Source of the DNA: Modestobacter marinus
Lineage (GTDB): Bacteria; Actinomycetota; Actinomycetes; Mycobacteriales; Geodermatophilaceae
Length of the DNA stretch: 64,000 bases
Direction of reading: 5' to 3'
Assembly (NCBI RefSeq): GCF_019799945.1
Contig: NZ_JABGCH010000008.1
Location: 62,001-126,000 of the forward strand
This document shows, piece by piece, positions 42,767 to 52,579 of this stretch; within the stretch, counting starts at the first letter, position 1, and the number at the start of each line of letters is the position of its first letter. The notes under the pieces were generated by a model. The model was not told the origin of the DNA. It did no database searches and saw nothing but the letters and a program-made list of their open reading frames with translations. Made by a program: the position numbers and the translations under genes.

Positions 42767-43222
42767 ATGACCACCGCCGCACCGCCGGACCGCCGCCTGC
42801 TGGTGGCCGGCCTGCTGTTCGGCGCCGGCGCGATGGGCGCGGTCGACGAGATCGTCTTCCACCAGCTGCTGCACTGGCACCACTTCTACGACCGGTCCAC
42901 CGGCGCGGTCGGGCTGGTCTCCGACGGCGTCCTGCACGCCGCGACCTGGTCGGCGACGGTGGCCGGGCTGGCCCTGCTGGCCGACGCCCGCCGGCGCGGG
43001 GTGTGGGCACCCCGCCGCTGGTGGGGCGCGGTGCTGGCCGGGGCCGGCGGCTTCCAGACCTTCGACGGGCTGGTCGACCACAAGGTGCTGCGCGTGCACC
43101 AGATCCGCTACGGCGTCGACCTGACCGGCTACGACGTCACGTGGGTGGCCGGCGGCGTGCTCCTGCTGCTGGCCGGCGTCCTCCTGCTGCGGCGGAGCAG
43201 GTCGGCGGCGGCCACCCGGTGA
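42767..43222 (+). CDS. DUF2243 membrane protein
   Basis: The product has 151 residues with four helices. DUF2243 features include GAMGAVDEIVFHQLLHWHHFYD, with several His and acidic residues, and FDGLVDHKVLRVHQIRYG. The His-rich periplasmic loops look like a metal site. The stop overlaps the start of ctaG (GTGA), so both belong to one operon. The ATG at 42767 has GGAGGG 3 bases ahead. Confidence 0.87.
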   Translation: MTTAAPPDRRLLVAGLLFGAGAMGAVDEIVFHQLLHWHHFYDRSTGAVGLVSDGVLHAATWSATVAGLALLADARRRGVWAPRRWWGAVLAGAGGFQTFDGLVDHKVLRVHQIRYGVDLTGYDVTWVAGGVLLLLAGVLLLRRSRSAAATR

Positions 43223-43953
43223 CCGGCCTGGCGCTCGGGGTCCTGCTGCTGCTCGCGGTGGCGTACCTGGGCGCCACCGGACGCAGCCGCTCTCCCTGGC
43301 CCTCCCGGCGGACGGCGAGCTGGCTGGCCGGCCTGGGCTGCGCGGCGGCGGCGCTCACCGGCCCCCTGGCCGACGCCCACGGCGACCTGCGCGCGCACAT
43401 GGCCGGGCACCTGCTCGCCGGGATGGTCGCGCCGGTGCTCCTCGTCCTCGCCGCGCCGGTCACGCTCGGGCTGCGGGCCCTGCCGGTGCCGGCCGGCCGG
43501 CGGCTCGCCCGCGGTCTCCGCAGCCGTCCGTTCCGGCTGCTCACCGACCCGTTCGTCGCCACCGCGCTGAACGTCGCCGGGCTGTGGGCCGTCTACGGCA
43601 CCGGGCTGCTCGGCGCGACGGCGCACCGGCCCGGGGTGCACCTGCTCGTCACCGGGCACGTGCTGCTCACCGGCTGCTTGGCCACCGCCGCCGTCCTCGC
43701 GGTCGACCCCGCACCGCACCGCCGCGGGGTGGTCGCCCGGGCGGTGGCCCTGGCCGCCGGGACGGCGGCGCACGACGTCCTGGCCAAGCGGCTGTACGTC
43801 GAGCCGCCGGCCGGGACACTGCACGCCGAGGCCGGGGCGCAGCTGATGTACCACGGCGGCACGGTGGTGCACGTGCTCGTCGCCGGGCTGCTGTGGTTGG
43901 GCTGGTACCGCTCGCGGGAGGCCACCCGGGCCGCGCCGGCCGTCACCGGCTGA
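43219..43953 (+). CDS. CtaG-like cytochrome oxidase assembly / copper membrane protein
   Basis: The product has 244 residues and about seven helices, with HMAGHLLAGMVAPVLLVLAAPVTL and LLVTGHVLLTGCLATA. Repeated His inside helices and MYHGGTVVHVLVAGLLWLGWY at the end are typical of the caa3 CtaG family. In Bacillus CtaG is needed for CuA site assembly of cytochrome caa3 oxidase. No oxidase genes are in the window, so the partner enzyme lies elsewhere. Confidence 0.83.
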   Translation: MTGLALGVLLLLAVAYLGATGRSRSPWPSRRTASWLAGLGCAAAALTGPLADAHGDLRAHMAGHLLAGMVAPVLLVLAAPVTLGLRALPVPAGRRLARGLRSRPFRLLTDPFVATALNVAGLWAVYGTGLLGATAHRPGVHLLVTGHVLLTGCLATAAVLAVDPAPHRRGVVARAVALAAGTAAHDVLAKRLYVEPPAGTLHAEAGAQLMYHGGTVVHVLVAGLLWLGWYRSREATRAAPAVTG

Positions 43954-43954
43954 G

Positions 43955-44419
43955 TCAGCCCCGGTGGTCGCGGGCGAACACGGCGAACCGCCGCAGCGAC
44001 AGCCGCACCCCGGCGGCCATCACCGGCCGCACCAGCGGCCAGCCCAGCCGGCCGAGCACCCCCAGCGGGAGGTCGAGACTCTCGGTCCAGACGAACGTCG
44101 ACGCCGCGTCCCCGCGGGGCCGCACCTCGAAGGTGCCCGTGCCGCGCACCACCCGGCCGGTGTGCCGGACGTGCACGATCCGCGGTGGCGTCCACTCGGT
44201 GATCAGCATCCTGTCCAGCACGCCCACCCGGCGGCCCCCGGGCAGCTTCACCCCGGTCACCGCCGCCAGCCGCCCGCCGACGCCCTGACCGCCGGTCTCG
44301 TCGTCGCTGCGCACGTCGGTCAGCAGCATCCACGCGCCCTGCCGGTCCCAGTCGACCAGCGCCGCCCACACCCGCTCCGGCGGCGCGTCGACCTCGACCT
44401 GTTCCACGAGCTCAGGCAC
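43955..44419 (-). CDS. SRPBCC-family (polyketide cyclase/START-like) protein
   Basis: The product has 154 residues. It begins VEQVEVDAPPERVWAALVDWDRQGAWM, the usual first strand and helix of this hydrophobic-ligand-binding fold, and ends in a basic amphipathic helix (RLSLRRFAVFARDH). The ligand is unknown. It overlaps the DivIVA-like gene by 8 bases and ends the dapE operon. Confidence 0.82.
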   Translation of the reverse strand: MPELVEQVEVDAPPERVWAALVDWDRQGAWMLLTDVRSDDETGGQGVGGRLAAVTGVKLPGGRRVGVLDRMLITEWTPPRIVHVRHTGRVVRGTGTFEVRPRGDAASTFVWTESLDLPLGVLGRLGWPLVRPVMAAGVRLSLRRFAVFARDHRG

Positions 44420-44807
44420 CGCGCCCCTCCCCCTCCGTACCGCGCTCGCCCGCCCCGGCCGGGGTGGTCCCCGGGTCGGTGTCCTGGTCCACGTCGACGA
44501 CCGGCGCCGGACGGCGAGCGAGCTCGCCCCGCAGCGTCGCTATCTCGGCGTCCCGCTCGTCGAGCACCGCGGCGAACTGCTCCAGCAGCCAGTCGACCTC
44601 GGTCATCCGGTACCCGCGGACGGCGACCGAGATGCGCAGCGCGCGGACGTCGTCCCCGACCACCGGCCGGTCCTCGGGCAGCTCGACGGGCGAGCGGTCA
44701 GCCTCGGCCGGCGGCTGCGTCTCGCCCCGTCCCAGCAGCAGCGACGCGCCGAGGAAGAGCAGGCCCCCGACGAGCAGCAGGCCGATGACGAAGGCGACGG
44801 CGGACAC
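44412..44807 (-). CDS. DivIVA-domain membrane protein
   Basis: The product has 131 residues: one N-terminal membrane helix (VAFVIGLLLVGGLLFLGASLLLG) followed by ALRISVAVRGYRMTEVDWLLEQFAAVL, the short DivIVA-type motif, a coiled stretch (DERDAEIATLRGEL) and an acidic disordered tail. DivIVA motifs recognise curved or growing membrane; this protein could link the operon's cell-wall precursor steps to growth sites (inference). The GTG at 44807 lies 1 base after the LOG stop. Confidence 0.78.
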   Translation of the reverse strand: MSAVAFVIGLLLVGGLLFLGASLLLGRGETQPPAEADRSPVELPEDRPVVGDDVRALRISVAVRGYRMTEVDWLLEQFAAVLDERDAEIATLRGELARRPAPVVDVDQDTDPGTTPAGAGERGTEGEGRGA

Positions 44808-44808
44808 G

Positions 44809-45662
<854 letters not shown>

Positions 45663-45666
<4 letters not shown>

Positions 45667-46793
45667 GCGTCACTCCCGCTGAGGTAGGCGATCAGGGCGT
45701 CCTCGGCCGGCTGGAGCCGGTCGAGGCGGACGTGCTCGTCGGCCTTGTGCGCCAGGTTCGGGTCGCCGGGGCCGTAGTTGAGTGCCGGGATGCCGAAGGC
45801 GGCGAACCGGGCGACGTCGGTCCAGCCGAGCTTCGCCCGGGCCGGCTGCCCCGTGGCGGCGACGAACGCGGCGACGGCCGGCTCGGACAGCCCGGGCAGC
45901 GCGCCACCGGAGGAGTCGGTGACCTCCAGGGTGACCCCGGCGGCCAGCGCGTCGGCGAAGACCTCGCGGACGTGTGCCTCGGCCTGGTCCTCGTCGCGGT
46001 CGGGGGCGTACCGGAAGTTGACCGTCACCCGGCACTCGTCGGGGACGACGTTGCCCGCCACCCCGCCCTCGATCCGCACGGCGTTGAGACCCTCGCGGTA
46101 CAGCAGGCCGTCGATCTCCACCTCCCGCGCGGCGTAGCCGGCGAGCGTGCCGAGGATGCCCGCGGCCCCGTGGACGGCGTTGACGCCCAGCCACGACCGG
46201 GCGCTGTGGGCGCGCTTCCCCGGAACGGTCAGCACGACGCGCAGCGTGCCCTGGCAGCCGCCCTCGACCACACCGTCGGTCGGCTCCAGCAGGATCGCCA
46301 GGTCGCCGTAGAGCCAGCCGCGCCGCTCCCGGGCCACCCGGCCCAGGCCGTTGCGGACCGCCTCCACCTCCTCGTTGTCGTAGAAGACGAACGTGAGGTC
46401 GCGGGCCGGTTGCGCGCCGGGCACGCCGAACCGGGCGGCGAGCCGCAGCATCACCGCGTCGCCGGCCTTCATGTCGCTGGTGCCGCAGCCGTAGAGCCGG
46501 TCCTCGCCGTCGACGGTGTCGATCCAGCTGGGCAGGTTGCCGGCGATCGGCACGGTGTCCAGGTGGCCGGCCAGCACGATCCGGGTCGGCCGGTCGAGGC
46601 TGGTCCGGGCGAGCACGGTGTCGCCGACGCGCTCGACGTCCAGGCCGCCGAGCTGCCGCAGCGCGCCCTCCACCGCGTCGGCGAGCGGACCCTCGCTGCC
46701 CGACACCGAGGGCGCGTCGACCAGCGCCCTGGTCAGGGTCAGGACGTCGGCGGTCAGGTCCAGCTCGGGAGCCGGCTCGGCGGGGGCGCTCAC
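45663..46793 (-). CDS. dapE: Succinyl-diaminopimelate desuccinylase
   Basis: The product has 376 residues of the M20 family. [14 protein letters not shown] gives the first zinc ligand and catalytic Asp, [16 protein letters not shown] the bridging Asp, and [10 protein letters not shown] the general base and ligand; [15 protein letters not shown] marks the dimerisation lid. It removes succinate from N-succinyl-LL-diaminopimelate. It heads a four-gene operon and is divergent from dapD, two steps earlier in the same pathway. Start GTG. Confidence 0.93.
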
Positions 46794-46956
46794 ACCTGCC
46801 GAGCCTAAGTGCCGGGCCGCCGGCGCACCGGTGCGCCACCCGAGCCCTCACATGAACGCGGGGTGGGAGGACCTCGACTGCCCCGCCCTCGCTGACGCTC
46901 GGGCCGGGCCCCTGCAGCCCGCCTGCAGCTCCGGCCGCTGGGTAGCCTCGACGTCC

Positions 46957-47940
46957 GTGACCACCGCAGCAGAGACGACCGGCGCCAACGGCGTCGGCCT
47001 GGCCACCGTGACCGCCGACGGCACCGTGCTGGACACCTGGTTCCCCCGGCCGTCGCTCAGCTCCGCCGACCAGGGCGAGAGCGGCACCCAGCGGCTCGGC
47101 GTGCTCGAACTCGAGGGTCTTCTCGGGCCGGACCACTCCGGGCTGGTGCGCACCGACGACGCCCGTGGGGTGCAGGTCATCGGCGTCGCCACCACCATCG
47201 CCGACCTGTCCCAGCCGCCGGTCGACACGTACGACGTCTGGCTGCGGCTGCACCTGCTCTCGCACCGGCTCGTCCGCCCGCACGGGGTGAACCTGGACGG
47301 CGTCTTCGGCCTGCTCGCCAACGTGGCCTGGACCAGCGCGGGACCGGTGCTCGCGACGGAGCTGGACGCCGTCCGCGGGCGGCTGCGGGGCGCCACCGGG
47401 CACCTCACCGTCTTCGGGGTCGACAAGTTCCCGCGGATGGTCGACTACGTCGTCCCGTCGGGGGTGCGGATCGCCGACGCAGACCGGGTGCGGCTGGGCG
47501 CCCACCTGGCCGAGGGCACCACGGTCATGCACGAGGGCTTCGTCAACTTCAACGCCGGCACCCTGGGCCCGTCGATGGTGGAGGGCCGGATCAGCGCGGG
47601 CGTCGTCGTCGGCGCGGACTCCGACATCGGCGGCGGCGCGTCGATCATGGGCACCCTCTCCGGCGGTGGGAAGCAGGTCATCTCGATCGGGACGGCTTGC
47701 CTGCTCGGCGCCAACGCCGGCATCGGGATCTCCCTCGGCGACCGGTGCGTGGTCGAGGCGGGGTGCTACGTGACCGCCGGCTCCAAGGTCACGCTGCCGG
47801 ACGGCTCCCTGGTGAAGGCGGCAGAGCTCTCCGGCCGCGACGGGCTGCTGTTCCGCCGCAACTCGGTGAGCGGCGCGCTCGAGGCCGTTCCCCGGGACGG
47901 CGACTGGGGCGCCCTGAACGCCGCCCTGCACGCGAACTGA
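46957..47940 (+). CDS. dapD: 2,3,4,5-tetrahydropyridine-2,6-dicarboxylate N-succinyltransferase
   Basis: The product has 327 residues, the longer actinobacterial type. The N-terminal alpha/beta part is followed by a left-handed beta-helix: [43 protein letters not shown] and [28 protein letters not shown]. It transfers succinyl from succinyl-CoA in lysine/diaminopimelate synthesis. The GTG at 46957 is used; the upstream frame is not conserved in style. Its stop codon is part of the terminator stem that follows. Confidence 0.93.
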   Translation: MTTAAETTGANGVGLATVTADGTVLDTWFPRPSLSSADQGESGTQRLGVLELEGLLGPDHSGLVRTDDARGVQVIGVATTIADLSQPPVDTYDVWLRLHLLSHRLVRPHGVNLDGVFGLLANVAWTSAGPVLATELDAVRGRLRGATGHLTVFGVDKFPRMVDYVVPSGVRIADADRVRLGAHLAEGTTVMHEGFVNFNAGTLGPSMVEGRISAGVVVGADSDIGGGASIMGTLSGGGKQVISIGTACLLGANAGIGISLGDRCVVEAGCYVTAGSKVTLPDGSLVKAAELSGRDGLLFRRNSVSGALEAVPRDGDWGALNAALHAN

Positions 47941-47971
47941 AGCGGGCCCCCCTGCAAGGGGGCCCGCTTCA
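47938..47971. terminator. Bidirectional terminator containing both stop codons
   Basis: A perfect 14-bp stem pairs 47938-47951 (TGAAGCGGGCCCCC) with 47958-47971, 6-base loop. The first three bases are the dapD stop; the last three are the complement of the opposite gene's stop. Convergent transcription from both sides ends here. Confidence 0.85.
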
Positions 47972-49102
47972 GATGCGGAGGTCGTCGGGGCTGGGCGTCT
48001 CGGGGGTGTTGGACGGCGCGGCCGCCGGGTGGGTGAGGTGCTCGACCAGCGCCAGGGCGAACTCCTCAGGCCGCTCGACGTGCGGTGAGTGACCCACCCC
48101 GGGCATCAGCACCTCGCGGTAGCTGCCCCCGCTGGCGGCGTAGCGGTCGAGCACCGCGCGGGTCTGGGTGATCATCGGCTGGGCCGGGAAGGCCTCCGCG
48201 CCCGGCCACCCGGGCACCGCGCCCAGCGAGCCGAGGTACGCCAGGTCGTAGGCGGAGGCGTCGGAGACGATGGGGTCCAGCTCGCCGCGCACCCACAGGA
48301 CCGGCGGCTTGCGGGCCAGCTCGGTGATCCCCGACAGGTCGTGCACCGTGGGCGCCATCGTGTTGAGCACGCCCCGCTCCCCCGGCGCCATGCCCGGCCA
48401 GGCGTCCACGGGCACCCCGTCGCCCGGGTAGTGGTCGGGGCCGGTCCGGGTGCTGAGCATCGCGGCGACGAAGACGTCCTCGAGCTGCGGGTCCAGCGGC
48501 AGCGACCCCGGCGCGACGTAGTGGGCGCGCAGCACCGACCGGGGGCTGACCGGGGTGTCCGCCGTCGCGTCGCCCGCGGCGAGGGCCGCCACGAACGCGG
48601 GGTTCGCGGCGCCACCGCCCGAGCCGGTGCCGTCGGGGTGGATCGGCCGGCCGGAGGCCCCCGCCGTCCCGCCGAAGCCGTAGGGCGACACCGGCGCCAC
48701 CAGGGCGACCGAGGCGACGGCCTCGGGACGGTCGAGCAGGAACCGCAGGACGACGCCGGCCCCCAAGCTCCAGCCGACCAGGTGCACCCGCTCCAGGTCC
48801 AGTGCGTCGACCAGAGCCGACAGGTCGTCGGACCAGTCGCCCGGGCCCCGGCGGGCGTCGATCGGCAGCGGCTCGGTCCCCCCGTAGCCGCGCAGGTCGA
48901 CGGCGAGCGGGCGCCAGCGCGGGTCCAGGGTCAGCAGCTGGGGCTGCCAGAACGCCGCCGAGCTGACGTTGCCGTGCACGAAGAGCAGCGCCTCACCGCC
49001 GGACGGGTCGAGCCCTGCCGGGTGCAGCACCTGCTGGGTGAGCCGGGCGGTGGGCACGTCGGTGGCGACGATCCCGGGGAGCAACGGGACGGCGGCGGGC
49101 AT
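47969..49102 (-). CDS. Alpha/beta hydrolase
   Basis: The product has 377 residues. ALLFVHGNVSSAAFWQPQLLTL carries the oxyanion HGN, HLVGWSLGAGVVLRFL the nucleophile Ser in GxSxG, and GVGHSPHVERPEEFALAL the catalytic His; the acid is probably in VRGELDPIVSDAS. The substrate is unknown. The ATG at 49102 is preceded by AGGAGA; an in-frame upstream start would add a non-conserved leader. Confidence 0.85.
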   Translation of the reverse strand: MPAAVPLLPGIVATDVPTARLTQQVLHPAGLDPSGGEALLFVHGNVSSAAFWQPQLLTLDPRWRPLAVDLRGYGGTEPLPIDARRGPGDWSDDLSALVDALDLERVHLVGWSLGAGVVLRFLLDRPEAVASVALVAPVSPYGFGGTAGASGRPIHPDGTGSGGGAANPAFVAALAAGDATADTPVSPRSVLRAHYVAPGSLPLDPQLEDVFVAAMLSTRTGPDHYPGDGVPVDAWPGMAPGERGVLNTMAPTVHDLSGITELARKPPVLWVRGELDPIVSDASAYDLAYLGSLGAVPGWPGAEAFPAQPMITQTRAVLDRYAASGGSYREVLMPGVGHSPHVERPEEFALALVEHLTHPAAAPSNTPETPSPDDLRI

Positions 49103-49230
49103 GCGGTCTCCTGTCCGTGCGCGGCACCGGGCGGGCCCCGGCGTCGTCGGGAGGCTACGGCGCGCCGGGTGAGCCTGCCCACGGTCGTCGTTGCAGGTCC
49201 GGCACAGGAGCCCCACCTACCATCGGCGTG

Positions 49231-50154
49231 ATGGCGACCACCCGCACGGCGACCCGGCAGCGACCTGCCCGGTCCGGTCGCCCCCCGGCCCGCCGGCCAC
49301 CCGCCCGGTCCGGTCGCCCGCCCGCGCGCCGGAAGCCCCCGCGGCGCCAGGAGCGCGGCGGGTCCGGCCGCGCCCTGCTCCTGGTGGTCCTGCTCGTCGG
49401 CGTCGGCGTGTGGCTCTGGCACACCCGCCCGGAGCAGGGACCCAGCGTGCTCGCCGGCACCTGCGCCGTCCGCGGCTCCGACCTGACCGTCACCACCGAG
49501 CAGGCCGCGAACGCCGCCACGATCGCCGCGGTCGCCCGCACCCGGGGCCTGCCGCCGCGGGCGACGGTGATCGCCCTGGCCACGGCCCAGCAGGAGTCCC
49601 GGCTGCGGAACCTCGACTACGGCGACCGCGACTCCCTCGGGCTGTTCCAGCAGCGCCCGTCGCAGGGCTGGGGCAGCGAGGCGCAGGTGCAGGACCCGGT
49701 GTACGCCGCCGGGAAGTTCTACGACGGTCTCGTGCGCGTGCCGGGCTGGGAGATCAGTCGGCTCACCGAGGTCGCTCAGCGAGTGCAGCGCAGCGGCTTC
49801 CCCGAGGCCTACCAGCAGTGGGAGACCATGGCGGTGACGCTCACCGGCGCCCTGTACTCGACCGAGGCCGGCGCGCTCGCCTGCGCCCCCTCCACGGCCG
49901 GCGGCGGCGACCCGGCCGCCGTCGCCGCCGCCGCCACCGCTCAGCTGGGGGTGCCCGCCACCGTCGGTCCGGACGGCGTGGTGGAGGTCGACGCGGCGGC
50001 CGGCCGGCCCGGGGGCACCTGGGCCGTCGCCCAGGCCGAGCGGCTCGGGCTCACCCGGGTGACCGCGGACGGCTGGCGGTGGACGCCGGCCGACGGGTGG
50101 ACGCCCGCCCCCGGCACCGCCCTCGCACCGCTGCGGTTCGAGGTCGCCGGCTGA
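49231..50154 (+). CDS. Exported lysozyme-like (transglycosylase-fold) protein
   Basis: The product has 307 residues. Residues 1-45 are a basic low-complexity cytosolic tail with repeats of RSGRPPARR, then one membrane helix (ALLLVVLLVGVGVWLWH). The outer part has RATVIALATAQQESRLRNLDYGDRDSLGLFQQRPSQGWG, a lysozyme/SLT-like pattern with Glu in QQES as possible catalytic acid, common in actinobacterial exported proteins. Cleavage of peptidoglycan is possible but not shown for the group. The C-terminal 80 residues are of unknown fold. ATG at 49231. Confidence 0.72.
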   Translation: MATTRTATRQRPARSGRPPARRPPARSGRPPARRKPPRRQERGGSGRALLLVVLLVGVGVWLWHTRPEQGPSVLAGTCAVRGSDLTVTTEQAANAATIAAVARTRGLPPRATVIALATAQQESRLRNLDYGDRDSLGLFQQRPSQGWGSEAQVQDPVYAAGKFYDGLVRVPGWEISRLTEVAQRVQRSGFPEAYQQWETMAVTLTGALYSTEAGALACAPSTAGGGDPAAVAAAATAQLGVPATVGPDGVVEVDAAAGRPGGTWAVAQAERLGLTRVTADGWRWTPADGWTPAPGTALAPLRFEVAG

Positions 50155-50230
50155 CCCGCCGGTCACCCTTCCGAGGGCGGACCACCGGGCGGCCGGCTGG
50201 GTGTGCTCACGTGGTGGTTAGTCTCCGCGC

Positions 50231-51646
50231 ATGACGGCCACGGGGGGTCGGGCGGTGCTGCCCCGGCCTGCGCGCCTCAGCTGCGCGGCCGCAGCGGTCG
50301 CCACCGCGCTCACCCTCGCCGTGGTCACCATCCCGGACCTGCGGTTCGCCTACCGGGCACCGACCCTCCACGTGGTGCTGGAGACGGCCAACGCCGTCGT
50401 CGCCCTGCTCGTCGCCTTCCTCCTGTACGGCCGGTACAGGCAGAGCGCCCGGACCCAGGAGCTGCTGCTCACGCTCGGTCTGCTGGTCGTCGCACTCGCC
50501 AACCTCGCGCTCACCGCGCTGCCCTCCGCCGTCTCCGCCGCCGTGGAGGACGCCAGCCACTGGGGAGCCGTCCCGGTCCGCCTGCTCGGCACTCTCCTGC
50601 TGGCGGTGGCCGCGCTCGTCCCCCGGACGGCGCGAGCGGGACGGCGCCAGGCCCGGTCGCTCACCGGGGCCGTGGCCGCCCTCGTCATCGGCGCGGGCAC
50701 GCTGGGCGTCGTCCGGGGCGAGCAGCTCTCCCCGCTGGTCGAGCTGTCCGCACCGATCGGCGACGCGACCAGCCCCCAGCTCGTGGCCCACCCCGCGGTC
50801 CTGGCCGCGCAGGCGCTGGGCGCCGTCCTCTACGGCGTCGCCGCCGTGGCCCTGGTCCGGCAGGCCCGGCCGGCCGGGGGCGACGACCTGCTCCGCTGGC
50901 TCGCCGCCGGCTGCGTGCTGGCCGCTGCAGCGCGGGTGCACTACTTCCTCTTCCCCTCGATCTACTCCGATTACGTCTACAGCGGCGACGCGCTGCGGCT
51001 GGGCTTCTACCTGTGCCTGCTGGTCGGTGCGGTCCGCGAGATCGAGTCCTACTGGCGGCTGCGCGCCGACGCAGCAGTGCTGGAGGACCGCCGGAGGCTG
51101 GCCCGCGAACTGCACGACGGGCTCCTCCAGGAGCTCGCGTACATCCGCGCCGAGAGCTCCGCCCTGCCCGCCACGGTGGTTGCCCGGGACCGGATCACGA
51201 GCGCCTGCGACCGCGCCCTCGACGAGGCACGGACCGCCGTCCAGGCGCTCGGCCGCACCGCCGACGAGCCCCTGGGCCTGGTCCTGCACCGGGCGGCGGA
51301 GGAGCTGTCGCGCCGGTACCAGGTCGATCTGGAGGTCGACCTGGACGACGCCGTCGACGCCCGCCCCGACCAGCGGCACGCCCTCGTGCGGATCGCGCGG
51401 GAGGCCGTCTCCAACGCCGTGCGGCACGGACGTGCCCGGCGGATCAGCGTCCAATTGAGCAATGACCCGGCAGGCAGCAGGCTGGCCGTGCGCGACGACG
51501 GCACGGGGTTCGACGTGGCCGCGGTCACCGCAGGGAGCGGCGGCTACGGCTTGACCAGCATGCGGGAGCGCGCCCGCGCGCTCCCCGGCTCCTTGGAGGT
51601 CCGGGCCGCACCCGGGAGGGGGAGCGTGGTGACGGTCAGGTGGTAG
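50231..51646 (+). CDS. Membrane sensor histidine kinase (HisKA_3 type)
   Basis: The product has 471 residues. The N-terminal half (to ~270) has seven or eight hydrophobic segments, a MASE-like membrane sensor. The dimerisation helix has RRLARELHDGLLQELAYIRAE with the phospho-accepting His, and the ATPase part has ALVRIAREAVSNAVRHGRA and GTGFDVAAVTAGSGGYGLTSMRERA. It is co-translated with its response regulator (7-base overlap). The signal is unknown. Confidence 0.9.
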   Translation: MTATGGRAVLPRPARLSCAAAAVATALTLAVVTIPDLRFAYRAPTLHVVLETANAVVALLVAFLLYGRYRQSARTQELLLTLGLLVVALANLALTALPSAVSAAVEDASHWGAVPVRLLGTLLLAVAALVPRTARAGRRQARSLTGAVAALVIGAGTLGVVRGEQLSPLVELSAPIGDATSPQLVAHPAVLAAQALGAVLYGVAAVALVRQARPAGGDDLLRWLAAGCVLAAAARVHYFLFPSIYSDYVYSGDALRLGFYLCLLVGAVREIESYWRLRADAAVLEDRRRLARELHDGLLQELAYIRAESSALPATVVARDRITSACDRALDEARTAVQALGRTADEPLGLVLHRAAEELSRRYQVDLEVDLDDAVDARPDQRHALVRIAREAVSNAVRHGRARRISVQLSNDPAGSRLAVRDDGTGFDVAAVTAGSGGYGLTSMRERARALPGSLEVRAAPGRGSVVTVRW

Positions 51647-52287
51647 CCGACGACCGGGTGCGGATCCTGATCGCCGACGACCACGCGCGCGTCCGCGGTC
51701 GGGTCCGGGAGGCGCTCGAGGCCGGTGGGTGCGAGGTGTGCGCGGAAGGCGCCACGGCCGACGAGGCGGTGCAGCTGGCCCTGGAGCACCGGCCGGACGT
51801 CGTCCTGCTCGACGTGCACATGCCCGGTAGCGGCATCCAGGCCGCCCGGCGGTTGAGCCGGGCACTGCCGCACACCGCGATCGTGATGCTCACCCAGTCC
51901 CGCGCGGACGAGGACCTGTTCGACTCGCTGCGCGCCGGAGCGGCGGGCTACCTGCTGAAGGACGGCGACCCGCAGGAGCTGCCCGGTGCGCTGCGGGGCG
52001 TGCTCGCCGGCGAGGCGGCCATGCCCCCGTCGCTGGTCACCCGCATCCTCGCGGAGTTCCGGGACCCGGCGCGGCCGCGGTTCCGGCGCCGCTCGGCCGC
52101 GGCGGCCAAGCTCAGCCCCCGGGAGTGGGAGGTGATGGAGCTGCTCGGCGAGGGCCTGGCCACCGAGGACGTGGCCCGGCGGCTGTTCGTCTCGCCCACC
52201 ACGGTCCGGGTGCACGTCTCCACCGTGCTGCGGAAGCTCCGGGTCAAGGACCGGGAGAGCGCCTTCCAGGTGCTGCGGGGCGGGTGA
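51640..52287 (+). CDS. NarL/LuxR-family response regulator
   Basis: The product has 215 residues. The receiver domain has ILIADDHARVRGRV and VVLLDVHMPG (phosphorylated Asp in LLD), with Lys in GYLLKDG; the output domain is a GerE-type helix-turn-helix (KLSPREWEVMELLGEGLATEDVARRLFVSPTTVRVHVSTVLRKL). It is the partner of the preceding kinase. Target genes are unknown; the exported lysozyme-like gene and the coiled-coil gene are neighbours. Its last 44 bases overlap a convergent small gene. Confidence 0.92.
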   Translation: MVADDRVRILIADDHARVRGRVREALEAGGCEVCAEGATADEAVQLALEHRPDVVLLDVHMPGSGIQAARRLSRALPHTAIVMLTQSRADEDLFDSLRAGAAGYLLKDGDPQELPGALRGVLAGEAAMPPSLVTRILAEFRDPARPRFRRRSAAAAKLSPREWEVMELLGEGLATEDVARRLFVSPTTVRVHVSTVLRKLRVKDRESAFQVLRGG

Positions 52288-52546
52288 CCGCACCGGCCCT
52301 GGCCATCGCGATGAGCGCCCTCCCGAGGGCCTCCGCCTCCGCCGGGGTGCACTCGGTCGACCCGATCAGCACGTAGGGGCCGTCGGTCGTCCCCGTACCG
52401 GGCTCGACGGACATGCAGGGCCGCGCCAGGACGCCGTCCGCGATCACGACGGGTTCCCCGACGTGGACCCGGTCGTCCTCCCCGGCGAGCTCGCCGTGCG
52501 GCGTCACGCACCAGGGCGGACACGGGTCGGGCGGGCAGGTGGTCAT
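52244..52546 (-). CDS. Small Cys-rich protein (DUF6907-like)
   Basis: The product has 100 residues. The N-terminus has CPPDPCPPWCVTPHGEL, a CP-WC-x3-H pattern that could bind a metal, and the end has TECTPAEAEALGRALIAMARAG, together resembling the DUF6907 group common in actinobacteria. AGGGGG precedes the ATG. It overlaps the response regulator tail by 44 bases on the other strand, so its C-terminus is less certain. Confidence 0.6.
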   Translation of the reverse strand: MTTCPPDPCPPWCVTPHGELAGEDDRVHVGEPVVIADGVLARPCMSVEPGTGTTDGPYVLIGSTECTPAEAEALGRALIAMARAGAVTRPAAPGRRSPGP

Positions 52547-52579
52547 CGGCCCCCTGCCCGCCCGGTCCGTCCCGCTCGC

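Noticed and set aside
49231-49370. Short repeats as CRISPR or tandem DNA repeat
   Set aside because: The repeated cggtccggtcgcc-like units encode the basic RSGRPPARR repeats of the exported protein's tail; spacing and length do not fit CRISPR.
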